Shown in pieces: positions 24,469 to 33,097 of a DNA stretch of 52,028 bases. Under the pieces are notes generated by a model. The model searched no databases. It saw nothing but the letters and a program-made list of their open reading frames with translations, and was not told the DNA's origin. Where the stretch lies: the NCBI RefSeq assembly GCF_030812315.1, contig NZ_JAUSSM010000020.1, positions 1 to 52,028 of the forward strand. The letters are read 5' to 3'. How positions within the stretch are numbered: position 1 is the stretch's first letter; each line of letters begins with the position of its first letter. The position numbers and the translations under genes were made by a program. Origin of the DNA: Arthrobacter oryzae (GTDB lineage: Bacteria > Actinomycetota > Actinomycetes > Actinomycetales > Micrococcaceae).

Positions 24469-25497
24469 TTACCGCCGACGCAGTTCGGCGTATTCGAGGG
24501 AGGGGACCACGGCGCCGGCGTCCCGCTCCACAAAGTTGGTGCCGGGCGGCACTAGGTCGTCGATGGCGTCCAGCACGGTTTCGTCCAGCACCGTGTCCGC
24601 GGCCCTCAGGTAGGCCTGCAGGTGTTCCTCGCTCCGGGGGCCAACAATCACACTGCTGACGGCGGGGTGGTTCAGCGCGAAACCGACCGACAGGTCCACG
24701 AGGGGCAGTTCCAGCTTGTCAGCCAGCCGGGCCAGGGAATCCGCGGCGAGCAGCTTGCGTTCGCTCGCCGGGCCGGAGATGTCGTACCGCCCAGGCAGGG
24801 AGTGCACCCGCGTGGGAGGTTTCCCGGCGTCCAGGACAAAGCTTCCGGACAACCAGCCGCCGGCCAGCGGACCGTAGGCCAGCACGCCCAGGCCGTACTG
24901 CTGGGTGATCGGCAGGACGTCGCGTTCAGTGCCGCGGACCAGCATCGAATAGGGAACCTGGTTCGCCACGGGCGGGATGAGGTGGTTCGTGGTGGCTAGC
25001 CACTGGGCCTCCACCAGCTGCGCCGGGGTGAACACGGACGTTCCGTAGTAGAGGATCTTGCCCTGGCGGATGAGGTCGTTCAGGGCGGTGATGGTCTCGA
25101 GGACGTCGGTGTTGTAGTCCGGACGGTGTGCCTGATAGAGGTCGATCCGGTCCGTCTGCAGCCGGCGGAGGCTGCCCTCCACTGCCTGCATGATCCACCG
25201 CCTCGAGTTGCCCGAGTGCGCGGGGTTGGCGCTCATCTGGCCGTGGAATTTGGTGGCGATGAACACGTCGTCGCGGCGGCCCTTCAGGGCGCGGCCCACC
25301 ACCTGTTCGCTCTGTCCCTGCGAGTAGACGTCCGCCGTATCCACTGCGGTGATGCCGGCGTCCAATGCCGCGTGGATGATGCGGATGCTTTCGTCCGCGC
25401 CGGTGGGCGCGCCTTCGCCGAAATTCATGGTGCCCAAGGTGAGTGGGCTGATCAGCGTCCCGCTGCGCCCGAACACTCGTAGCTGGTTGAGGCTCAT
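24469..25497 (-). CDS. aldo/keto reductase
   Basis: 342 residues with AKR signatures: RVFGRSGTLISPLTLGTMNFG, VDTADVYSQGQSEQ (Asp, Tyr), FIATKFHG (Lys), DLYQAHRPD (His), and SSVIVGPRSEEHL for the cofactor phosphate. The ATG at 25497 has GAGGA about 10 bases upstream and was preferred to a GTG five codons earlier. It is clearly paralogous in layout to the next AKR downstream, yet differs enough to belong to another AKR branch. The three oxidoreductase genes on this strand probably form one transcription unit for carbonyl or quinone detoxification; this is inferred from order only. Confidence 0.87.
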   Translation of the reverse strand: MSLNQLRVFGRSGTLISPLTLGTMNFGEGAPTGADESIRIIHAALDAGITAVDTADVYSQGQSEQVVGRALKGRRDDVFIATKFHGQMSANPAHSGNSRRWIMQAVEGSLRRLQTDRIDLYQAHRPDYNTDVLETITALNDLIRQGKILYYGTSVFTPAQLVEAQWLATTNHLIPPVANQVPYSMLVRGTERDVLPITQQYGLGVLAYGPLAGGWLSGSFVLDAGKPPTRVHSLPGRYDISGPASERKLLAADSLARLADKLELPLVDLSVGFALNHPAVSSVIVGPRSEEHLQAYLRAADTVLDETVLDAIDDLVPPGTNFVERDAGAVVPSLEYAELRRR

Positions 25498-25664
25498 CCC
25501 GGTTTTCCTCACGTTTGACTCCCACGCTGATTGCTGTGGATCGTCATGAGGCTACACAAAATCAGCCGTGCGCAGGCCGTTGGCGAAGCACTTCTTAGCT
25601 TTCCGTAGTCCGGGGTAACGCAGGAGTCCCAATGACGATTTGTGAACCGTGTTATGGCGGCCAA

Positions 25665-26303
25665 TCAGCCGGCGCGGCGCTGCTCCGTCGGCAGGGTGCC
25701 CCGCAGGGCGGCAGGGTGGCCGGCCAACGAGACCAGGGACCCGGTGTCCAGCATCGCCATCCGTCCCGGTGCGGGCGGCTTCTCGAAGGAACGCGGTATT
25801 GCCCGGACGGCGGCGTGCTGGTCCGTGGCCGACTCCACCAGTGGAGCCACCGCGCTGACGTCCTCCACCGGGGCGTCCGGACTGGGGAGATCGCGAACGG
25901 TGACTTTCACCTCGGGCGCCGCTGCGGCCCTGGCCCTGGCTGCGGCCCGCGCATCGGCCCGGGCCACGGCTGCCGCCCAGTCCTGGGCAAGGGCCGGAGC
26001 TTCCCTGCGCGCGGCGCGTTTCCGTGCCGCCTCTTCCAGCTTGGTTTTGAGGGAAGGGGCTGTCCAGGCGGTCTTCAGGTTGAACGTTCGGCGCGGCGCG
26101 CGTGGCGCCCGGGCCGGTGCTTCGGATGGCTTGCCGGGACGGCGGCGGAACGGGGCCATGACCGCGACACCGACCAGCCGGCCCAGGCCGGCGATGATCA
26201 GGGTGGCCACGAAACACAGGAACAGCCCGACGAACATGACGAACGCCACACCGAGTGTGCCAAAAAAGGTCAGGTTCAGGGCAATGGTGGTGGGATCTTC
26301 CAT
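25665..26303 (-). CDS. hypothetical membrane-anchored protein
   Basis: 212 residues with a strong AGGAG before the ATG. One long or two closely spaced N-terminal hydrophobic helices (about 5-48, including GTLGVAFVMFVGLFLCF and LIIAGLGRLVGVAV) are followed by a basic, Ala/Arg/Pro-rich cytoplasmic region. That region includes a helix-prone stretch (about 85-130) and ends in a conserved-looking tail, MLDTGSLVSLAGHPAAL. No known domain was recognised. The smaller gene at 30072-30374 has a similar N-terminal layout. Confidence 0.6.
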   Translation of the reverse strand: MEDPTTIALNLTFFGTLGVAFVMFVGLFLCFVATLIIAGLGRLVGVAVMAPFRRRPGKPSEAPARAPRAPRRTFNLKTAWTAPSLKTKLEEAARKRAARREAPALAQDWAAAVARADARAAARARAAAAPEVKVTVRDLPSPDAPVEDVSAVAPLVESATDQHAAVRAIPRSFEKPPAPGRMAMLDTGSLVSLAGHPAALRGTLPTEQRRAG

Positions 26304-26530
26304 TTACCTCTCCTAACGGCCTGCAGCACCTGCGCGCCGGCGGCGATCACCTGGCGATAGGCACCCCTTAACAATACGGACTTTTTCGGGCAACATGCCC
26401 GCATTACAGGTCCGCCGCACGGTTGTGTCGAAGCTGTTATCCGATATGACACAGCCGTTTCAGGCCGACCTGCGCTTATAGTCGAAAGCAGCCAAGTTGA
26501 CGCCCTCCAACAGCCCCGAAAGGACGCTCC

Positions 26531-26986
26531 GTGCCGCAGCAGACCGAGCCTGAAGAACCACAACAGGAAGGCATCGGAGGCGTCCAGGACAGCAGTCCGC
26601 CGGCGTTCAGCGGGAACTGTCCGTGCCTGTCCGGTGAGCAGTATGCGGACTGCTGCGGCAGGTTCCACCGCGGCGGCTCCGCTGCTCCGACAGCGGAACA
26701 GCTGATGCGTTCCCGGTACAGCGCCTTTGTGCTGCGGGATGCCGCCTATCTGCTCCGCACCTGGCACCCGGACACCCGGCCCGGGGAGCTCGAGCTGGAC
26801 CCGGCCACGGAGTGGCGCCGCCTGGACATTGTCTCCACGAGCCGCGGCGGTCCGTTGGACTCGGAAGGGACCGTGGAGTTCAAAGCCCATTTCCGGCACG
26901 ACGGCGAGCGGGGAGTCCACCACGAAACCAGCCGGTTCCTGCGCGTGGACCGGCGCTGGTACTACTTCGACGAGGCTGTCTCTTAA
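26531..26986 (+). CDS. YchJ-family protein with N-terminal SEC-C-type zinc motif
   Basis: 151 residues from a GTG with AAAGGA upstream. A leading acidic, Gln/Pro-rich stretch (about 1-30) precedes CPCLSGEQYADCCGRFH (about 34-50), the CxC...CC zinc motif of SEC-C/YchJ proteins. The body shows the usual YchJ features: TAEQLMRSRYSAFVLRDAAYLLRTWHPDTRP, then VEFKAHFR, then RRWYYFDE at the end. The fold is NTF2-like, and the biological role is not established. It stands alone between two minus-strand membrane protein genes. Confidence 0.85.
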   Translation: MPQQTEPEEPQQEGIGGVQDSSPPAFSGNCPCLSGEQYADCCGRFHRGGSAAPTAEQLMRSRYSAFVLRDAAYLLRTWHPDTRPGELELDPATEWRRLDIVSTSRGGPLDSEGTVEFKAHFRHDGERGVHHETSRFLRVDRRWYYFDEAVS

Positions 26987-27010
26987 TGTCTCCGCGCTGG
27001 CCCTCCGGCT

Positions 27011-27865
27011 TTAGCGTTCCGCGTCAGCTTCCACCGGGGTGAATCCGGCACGGTCCACCTTGCGGTGGAAGCGCATGCCGGCCATGCCGCCCACCACTGC
27101 ACCGATCAGGGCAACCACGGCCACCACGACAGCGGCGATGATTCCTGTGGTGGTCAGCTGTCCTTCGTTGACGGGAATGCGCGGGAAGCTGTTCAGGCTG
27201 GCCAGGATGTTGAAGCGTTCTCCGGCGATCATGGCCAGCAGAGCAATAAGGACAGCGAAGATCACGGCCCAGACCCACACCATGAATCCCTGCTTGGCGC
27301 CGCTGAAGCGGGCCATTCGGCCGGCCACGTAACCGCCGCAGTAGTACGCGACGAAGAGGATGACCAGCAGCACGATGACGCCGGTGAGGCCCACCGCCTG
27401 GTCGGAGGAGGCCTGGTTGACGGCCTCATTGACGTCAGTGCTGGTGGCAAGCCCAACGGCTGTTCCCGCCGCTGCGACAAGCGCGGTCAGCAACACGGCT
27501 GTTCCCGTCGCCGCAAGCCAGCCAAAGAAGGCGGAGCCGATCTTGATCCCGCCGAACTGTTCCTTCTCGCGGGCCACTACTGTCTCGCGGGTCGCGGCAT
27601 TCGGGTCCGCAAGCGTAGCGGGCTCGGCCGTGGGCGTCACCGCATATGCGCGGGTGTCGTCGTCGTGGTCCGTTCCGGCGTCGTAATTCCGGCTGGCCCG
27701 CGGGGCGTCGGTGTGGCTGCGCCTGCCCTCCAGCCTGTCCTCGACGTTCCTGCTTTCAACGTTGCCGGTGACGTTTCCGGGGCTGGCGCCGTCCACGCGG
27801 TTGGCGTCCCCGCCACGGGCGGCGCGGCGCGACTGTCTGTCTTCGGGCCCTACTGTGCTGCTCAT
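27011..27865 (-). CDS. hypothetical four-helix membrane protein
   Basis: 284 residues. The first about 105 are hydrophilic and low in complexity, rich in Arg, Asp, Asn and Thr. After that come four hydrophobic segments: WLAATGTAVLLTALVAAAG, LTGVIVLLVILFVAYYCGGY, FMVWVWAVIFAVLIALLAMI and IIAAVVVAVVALIGAVVGG. The motif YCGGYVAGRMARF after the second helix recalls the YrzE/TIGR04086-like group. Its function is unknown. The ribosome site is weak (GAGAA). It converges with the YchJ-type gene, 24 bp apart. Confidence 0.65.
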   Translation of the reverse strand: MSSTVGPEDRQSRRAARGGDANRVDGASPGNVTGNVESRNVEDRLEGRRSHTDAPRASRNYDAGTDHDDDTRAYAVTPTAEPATLADPNAATRETVVAREKEQFGGIKIGSAFFGWLAATGTAVLLTALVAAAGTAVGLATSTDVNEAVNQASSDQAVGLTGVIVLLVILFVAYYCGGYVAGRMARFSGAKQGFMVWVWAVIFAVLIALLAMIAGERFNILASLNSFPRIPVNEGQLTTTGIIAAVVVAVVALIGAVVGGMAGMRFHRKVDRAGFTPVEADAER

Positions 27866-28022
27866 CAGGCGTTCTCGCTTTCATCGATTGAACCGGACCC
27901 ATCGGTTGGGCCGGCCACCGCTATGCGGAGACCTGCATGATGGTCTCTTCTCCACCTAACCACGGCGCAACGGCGGTAGCAAGGATGCTTAGCATCGGCG
28001 AAGGGGCGAAAATCCCCGAAAA

Positions 28023-30008
28023 TCAGCGGTATTTACGGTGCAGGTTCTCCTTGACGGTGGCCCGGGGAGCCGCATCGGCGATCCATGGTCCGGTGCCTTC
28101 GGACTGGTCCAGCACTCCTGCCTCCAGCCACATGTAGTCCCCGGCGAGGACCTTTTCCGTGAGCCCGCGATCGGCGTCGTCCGTGTTCCGCCACAGCTGG
28201 TCGAAGTACTCGTCAACGCGGACCCGCGCGTGTTCGCAGTATGCCTCGGCCAGTTCGTAGGCGGTGGCGGCCCGCTCGGGGTTCGTGTGGAGCATCCCTT
28301 CGGCGCGTGAGCAGCAAGCCGCCATGGCGAACAGCTCGGCGCCGATGTCCACGATCCGCCCCAGGAATGCCTGCTTGTGCTCGAGTTTGGCCTGCCAGCG
28401 GCCCATCCCGTAGAACGTCTGCCGGGCCAGCCGCCGCGAGGACCGTTCCACGAACCGCAGCTGCTTGGCGAGCCTGCCGAACTCCGAGTAGGACCGCGGG
28501 TCCATCCCGGCGCCCGCCACAAGCTTGGGCAGCCACCTGGCGTAGAAACCTGAAGCCCCGACGGCGGCCCTCGCCTTGTCCGACAGGCTGGCATCCGCGG
28601 ACGCAAGGTCCCCGGCGGCGGCCAGGTGGGCATCCACGGCCTCGCGGGCAATCAGGAGCTTCATGATTTCCGAGGAGCCCTCGAAGATCCGGTTGATCCG
28701 GAGGTCCCGGAGCTGCTGCTCGGCCGGCACGGCCCGCTCTCCGCGTGCTTCCAGCGAATCTGCCGTCTCGAAACCGCGCCCGCCCCGGATCTGCACGAGT
28801 TCGTCCGCGATCCGGCAGCTGATCTCCGTGGACCAGAGTTTGGCCAGGGCGGCTTCGATCCGGACGTCCTTTTGGCCCGCGTCGGCCAGTTCGGCGGACA
28901 GCTCGAACACGGCGTCCAGGGCGAAGGCGCTTGCAGCGATGAAAGCGATTTTCTTGCCCACGGCCTCGTGCTTGCCCACGGGCCGGCCCCACTGAGTGCG
29001 TGCGTTGGACCATTCGCGGGCGATCTTCAGGCTCCACCGGCCGGATGCCACGCAGATGGCCGGGATGGAGAGCCGTCCCGTGTTGAGGGTGGTGAGGGCG
29101 ATCTTCAGGCCCTGGCCTTCGCGGCCGAGCCGGTTGGCGGCGGGAACCCGCACCTGGTGGAAGCGGGTCACGCCGTTCTCAATGCCGCGCAGCCCCATAA
29201 AGGCGTTGCGGTTTTCCACCGTGATGCCAAGGGAGTCCATTTCCACTACGAACGCGCTGATGCCGCCCTTGTGGACAGTTCCGTCGGAATCGGTGTGCTC
29301 CGGAACCAGCGCCATCACCACTACAAGCTCGGCGATCACGCCGTTGGTGGTCCACAGTTTCACGCCGTCCAGAATGTAGGCGTCGCCGTCGTGCGTGGGA
29401 ACCGCGGTGCTGCCCATCCGGGCGGGGTCACTGCCGACGTCGGGCTCCGTCAGCAGGAACGCCGTGATGGCGCCGGCGGCGCACCGGGGGAGGTACTCCT
29501 GCTTCTGTTCCGGCGTGCCGAAGACCTTTACGGGCTCGGGGACGCCGATGGACTGGTGCGCGGACAGCAGCGCCCCGAGGCTGGGATGCACTGAACCCAG
29601 CATGGCCAGTGCGCGGCCGTAGTAGACGAGGGAAAGGCCAAGGCCGCCGTACTCCCTGGGGATCTTCATGCCGAAGACGCCCAGGTCCGCCAGGCCGGCG
29701 AGATACTCGTCCGGGATTTTCGCGTCCCGCTCGATCAGGCGGCCGGACATGGTCCGGCAGTAGGCGGTGAGCCGGGCCATGAACTCGTCGCCGCGTTCCA
29801 CATCCTCGGTTTTGGCTTCGGGCCAGGGGTGGATCAGTGAGAGGTCGAAATTGCCCAGGTACAAACCCTTGGCGAAGCTGGGCCTCTCCCAGGCGGTCTC
29901 CCGCGCGGCCTCCGTGATGGCCCGGGCATCGGCCTCGGTGGCGCCTGGCCCGATTTTTTCGGGGGCGACAGGAACGTCAGCGGCTGGACTGTCGGTGGCA
30001 GAGCTCAC
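28023..30008 (-). CDS. acyl-CoA dehydrogenase, long form
   Basis: 661 residues, much longer than the about 380 of short and medium-chain enzymes and closer to very-long-chain/ACAD9-type proteins. The first about 65 residues form an extension, followed by the N-terminal helical domain. FAD-binding signatures include CAAGAITAFLLTEPDVGSD (about 190-208), YILDGVKLWTTNG, and LKIALTTLNTGRLSIPAIC. RGGRGFETADSLEARG (about 425-440) is the loop near the active site, and RINRIFEGSSEIMK closes the domain; an extra about 180 residues of helices follow. AGAGGAG precedes the GTG start. It probably oxidises long-chain acyl-CoAs in beta-oxidation. It stands alone. Confidence 0.88.
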   Translation of the reverse strand: MSSATDSPAADVPVAPEKIGPGATEADARAITEAARETAWERPSFAKGLYLGNFDLSLIHPWPEAKTEDVERGDEFMARLTAYCRTMSGRLIERDAKIPDEYLAGLADLGVFGMKIPREYGGLGLSLVYYGRALAMLGSVHPSLGALLSAHQSIGVPEPVKVFGTPEQKQEYLPRCAAGAITAFLLTEPDVGSDPARMGSTAVPTHDGDAYILDGVKLWTTNGVIAELVVVMALVPEHTDSDGTVHKGGISAFVVEMDSLGITVENRNAFMGLRGIENGVTRFHQVRVPAANRLGREGQGLKIALTTLNTGRLSIPAICVASGRWSLKIAREWSNARTQWGRPVGKHEAVGKKIAFIAASAFALDAVFELSAELADAGQKDVRIEAALAKLWSTEISCRIADELVQIRGGRGFETADSLEARGERAVPAEQQLRDLRINRIFEGSSEIMKLLIAREAVDAHLAAAGDLASADASLSDKARAAVGASGFYARWLPKLVAGAGMDPRSYSEFGRLAKQLRFVERSSRRLARQTFYGMGRWQAKLEHKQAFLGRIVDIGAELFAMAACCSRAEGMLHTNPERAATAYELAEAYCEHARVRVDEYFDQLWRNTDDADRGLTEKVLAGDYMWLEAGVLDQSEGTGPWIADAAPRATVKENLHRKYR

Positions 30009-30071
30009 GGGGCATCTCCTCTAACCGGGGTGGCCGGCTTGAGCCCTGGGTCCGCCTCGGGTGGGGACCCT

Positions 30072-30374
30072 TCAGCTGTCCCTCAATGCTACCCGCGGGT
30101 AAGTTCCCGTGCTAGGGGCAGGCTGCCCCTGAAAGTCGCCGGGGAGTTCCACGGCGGAGGCGTGGTGCACCAGGCGGTCCCATAGATGGTTGATGCCGTG
30201 GACCAGCCACAGCAGTGTGCCGGCGGCGACAAACCAGGCGAACCGGCCCACCCCCACCATCACCATGGCCACGAAAGCGGCCGACATCATGAAACCCACG
30301 ATCAGCAGGCCAAACACGAGCGTTCCGATGAACACGAAAGTGCCTGTCTCTACTGCGCTGAGATCGAACTGCAT
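30072..30374 (-). CDS. hypothetical small membrane protein
   Basis: 100 residues from an ATG with AAGGGGG upstream (an earlier frame start adds six residues). Two or three hydrophobic helices (TFVFIGTLVFGLLIVGFMM, AAFVAMVMVGVGRFAWFVA and TLLWLVHGINHLWDRLV) are followed by a short hydrophilic tail. There is no known domain. The first part resembles the N-terminal region of the membrane protein at 25665-26303 in layout, with a G-x-GR turn after the second helix. Confidence 0.55.
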   Translation of the reverse strand: MQFDLSAVETGTFVFIGTLVFGLLIVGFMMSAAFVAMVMVGVGRFAWFVAAGTLLWLVHGINHLWDRLVHHASAVELPGDFQGQPAPSTGTYPRVALRDS

Positions 30375-30722
30375 GGTTCCCCCTTGCGTCATTGCCTGGT
30401 TGGATCAAGTAGCACGAGCGTAGGGTGCCTGCGGTGCCGTCAGCCAGACGCGACAGGCCGTGGCGCGGGTGTTGATACGGGATCGAAATGCTACCGGTCC
30501 GTAGGTCACGGCGGGGTCACTGAAACCACATCAGTAACACGCGTAACAGCAATTCGGCCGGCGGATGCCGTCATGATGACGGCAGGGTGCCCCCCGACGG
30601 GTGCGGGGGCGGACGGGGCGTGCATCCGGACCGGCGGCGCGGGCCACTGCGTTAACCTTGTAGTTGGCAGTTTTCGGGTTTTCCGCTGCCCGACGAGTTC
30701 TGAGGCAGCTGAAGGAGAGTGT
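30375..30722. promoter_or_regulatory. intergenic promoter region of the jet operon
   Basis: No gene is seen here. It holds a perfect inverted repeat GCCGTCA-TGA-TGACGGC (30567-30583), about 140 bp before jetA, that could be an operator, and a direct repeat GTAACAcgcGTAACA near 30532-30546. Clear -35/-10 boxes were not recognised. The divergent small membrane gene shares this region. Confidence 0.35.
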
Positions 30723-32171
30723 GTGTCCCGATCCGCCCCGTCCTCCGCGGACGCAATCAGTGCCCGGCTCCGGGACCTCGAACTCCTTACCAAGGGACCG
30801 GCCTGGGCGCTCACCCGGTCCGCACCTTGGGTTATCGCCGTCCTGCAGGCATCGTTCACCCGCACCCGTCCGCAGCTTCCGCTGGAAGAATTCCATGCCG
30901 ACGTCGACGCTTTCCTGGAGCAGCTCCGCCGGCAGGAGCCGGGGCTGGGTGGTGCGGCCAATGGAAAGTCCTTCGGCGACGAATGGACCCGCAAGAACTT
31001 CCTGACCCGCCGCAACCAGTCAGGCCAGATCGTCTACGAAGTCACCGAGCCGGCGGCCCGCGTCCTCGCCTTCCTGGACAGCCTCTCCAGCGAACGTTCC
31101 ACCCTGAACGGATCCCGGCTTGGAACGCTGCTGGGCGACGTCGAAAAGCTCGCCAATGAGACCAATCCGGACCAGACCGCCCGGCTGGAATCGCTCGAGG
31201 ACGAGATCGAGGAACGGCAACAGCTCATCGAGGACATCAGTTCCGGCGACTTCGACGGGCTCCTGGACGACGACGAGGCCGTGGAGGCCGCCGGAAACAT
31301 CCTGGACCTGGCGGCCAGCCTGCCGGCGGACTACAAGAAGATGCGCGACCGGATCGAAGAACTGGTGGGCGGGCTGCGCAACCAGATCATCGAGGAATCC
31401 CTCAGCAAGGGCGCCACCATGGCCCAGGTGCTGGAGGCGGACAAACGGCTCCGGCAGAGCCCCGAGGGCAGGACATTCCGCTCGTTCACGGCGTTCCTGG
31501 AAGACCCGCAGCAGCAGCTGCGGTTCCGTTCCGCGATCGGCGAGGTGCTCAGCCGGCAGTTCGCCGACGACCTCAGCCACGAGGACCGCGAAACGCTGAA
31601 GAACCTGGTGGCCGAACTCCGCACCCAGCACAGCCAGATCCAGCGGATCTACGGCAAGCTCAGCGAAAGCCTCAACACCTACGTCCAGAGTGACGATTTC
31701 CGCCAGTCCGTGCGGCTCCGCAAGGTGCTCCGCGAGGCTGAACAGGCCATCCGCTCCCTGCCCTACGAGCGGGAACGCCCGGGTCTGGTGCCGGGTCCGG
31801 TGCTGTTCAACGCCGGCTTCGAGTCCTTGTCCATGGTCAAGCTCTTCGACCCCGACGAGTTCGCGGCGCCGCCAAAACTCGCCGATCCCATCGCCTTCAG
31901 CGATTCCGACCGCGTGCGATCGCCGCGCACGGGGAAGGCCAAGCCGGCGGCCATCCGCGCCGCGCTCGCCGGAGCCGCCACCCTGCCGGAGGCATGGGAG
32001 CAGCTTCCGCCGGAGGAACGCCACATCAACTCCATCCGCGCGCTGCTGTCCCACGCACTGCACGGCGGCGCCGGCTTCGACCGCGCCGGTTGGGACCACA
32101 TCGACTTCGAACAGATAGACGGAACCACCCGCAAGGCATTCCTGCCGGTGGTCACCCTCATGAAGGACTGA
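30723..32171 (+). CDS. jetA: JetA/MksF-like protein (DUF3375), kleisin of a Wadjet-type SMC complex
   Basis: 482 residues starting at a GTG with GAAGGAGAG upstream. The N-terminal part (ISARLRDLELLTKGPAWALTR) and the segment WTRKNFLTRRNQSGQIVYEVTEPA are typical of DUF3375. The middle (about 150-360) is rich in acidic and charged residues likely to form long helices (LESLEDEIEERQQLIEDIS and onwards). The C-terminal SMVKLFDPDEFA and VVTLMKD also fit. In Wadjet/MksBEF complexes this subunit is the kleisin that bridges the JetC ATPase heads. The gene is followed after 2 bp by jetB. Confidence 0.88.
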   Translation: MSRSAPSSADAISARLRDLELLTKGPAWALTRSAPWVIAVLQASFTRTRPQLPLEEFHADVDAFLEQLRRQEPGLGGAANGKSFGDEWTRKNFLTRRNQSGQIVYEVTEPAARVLAFLDSLSSERSTLNGSRLGTLLGDVEKLANETNPDQTARLESLEDEIEERQQLIEDISSGDFDGLLDDDEAVEAAGNILDLAASLPADYKKMRDRIEELVGGLRNQIIEESLSKGATMAQVLEADKRLRQSPEGRTFRSFTAFLEDPQQQLRFRSAIGEVLSRQFADDLSHEDRETLKNLVAELRTQHSQIQRIYGKLSESLNTYVQSDDFRQSVRLRKVLREAEQAIRSLPYERERPGLVPGPVLFNAGFESLSMVKLFDPDEFAAPPKLADPIAFSDSDRVRSPRTGKAKPAAIRAALAGAATLPEAWEQLPPEERHINSIRALLSHALHGGAGFDRAGWDHIDFEQIDGTTRKAFLPVVTLMKD

Positions 32172-32173
32172 CG

Positions 32174-33097
32174 ATGACTGAAGAGATGACGACGACGGTG
32201 ACCCAGGCGGTCGAGCCCGTCGAGACCCCGGAAGCCCCCGCAGCGCCCGAACACATGCACGCCGACCCGTTCGTTGTCACGCCGCGTGACACCTTCGTGG
32301 ACGGCGCCGCACTGTTCCCGGGGGACACGGGCGTGCTGCCGATGAAGGTCCGCCAGGCATTGGTGAAGCTGCTCAAGGGGCCGTACATCGATGGCGGCCG
32401 GGACGAGAAACTGTGGACAACGCTGCTGGACAACCAGCTCATCCTCCGCAGCCGCCTATCCGAGCTTTTCCTGACGCTACAGCTCGACCATGAACGGAAG
32501 GTGGCCGTGCTTCGCCCGGTGGATCCGGACGCCATCGGCGGCAGCACCCGCTCCAGCATCCTGCGCCAGCAGCGTGCGCTTAGCCGGGTGGAGACCATCG
32601 TGCTGCTGCGCCTGCGGCTGCTGCTGGACCGCCACGTCACGGCCCAGACGGATCCGACGATCACGAAAGAGGAAATCGCCGAGCTGGTGGCCCACTACCA
32701 GCCGTCCGGCCAGCAGGACGCGCTGCGGGACTCCGACGTCGTTAACCGCGCCATCACCAAGCTCCTGGCCCGCCAGCTCCTCATCACCACCGGCCTCGAC
32801 GACGTCTACACCATCTCCAACGCCCTCCCGCTTGCCCTCCCCTTCGAAAACATCGGCGACATCCCGGCCCAGATCGAGGCGCTGGTAGCAGCCACCGCAG
32901 ACCCGACAGGTACGGAAGCACTGATAGAGCTCGACGGCGAACCCGTGGCTGAGGACGACGACGCCGATGCCGCCCCCGCCCCTCCGCCGGGCAGCAATCG
33001 TCCTGCGGACGATGCTGCCGGCTCCGACAGGCCCGATGCCACTCCCTGGGCGGCATCGGCGTCGTCGCTCCTGAGCGCTGAAGGGAACACCAGATGA
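32174..33097 (+). CDS. jetB: JetB/MksE-like protein (DUF4194), KITE subunit
   Basis: 307 residues. After an acidic, Pro-rich N-terminal tail (to about 30), the DUF4194 core runs about 40-255. It contains FPGDTGVLPMKVRQALVKLLKGPYI, then LSRVETIVLLRLRLLLDRH, and winged-helix-like parts ending YTISNALPLALPF. The last about 50 residues are a disordered acidic/Pro tail. In the complex it binds the JetA kleisin as a KITE dimer. GAAGGA precedes the ATG, and the stop overlaps jetC by ATGA, so stoichiometric expression is likely. Confidence 0.87.
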   Translation: MTEEMTTTVTQAVEPVETPEAPAAPEHMHADPFVVTPRDTFVDGAALFPGDTGVLPMKVRQALVKLLKGPYIDGGRDEKLWTTLLDNQLILRSRLSELFLTLQLDHERKVAVLRPVDPDAIGGSTRSSILRQQRALSRVETIVLLRLRLLLDRHVTAQTDPTITKEEIAELVAHYQPSGQQDALRDSDVVNRAITKLLARQLLITTGLDDVYTISNALPLALPFENIGDIPAQIEALVAATADPTGTEALIELDGEPVAEDDDADAAPAPPPGSNRPADDAAGSDRPDATPWAASASSLLSAEGNTR

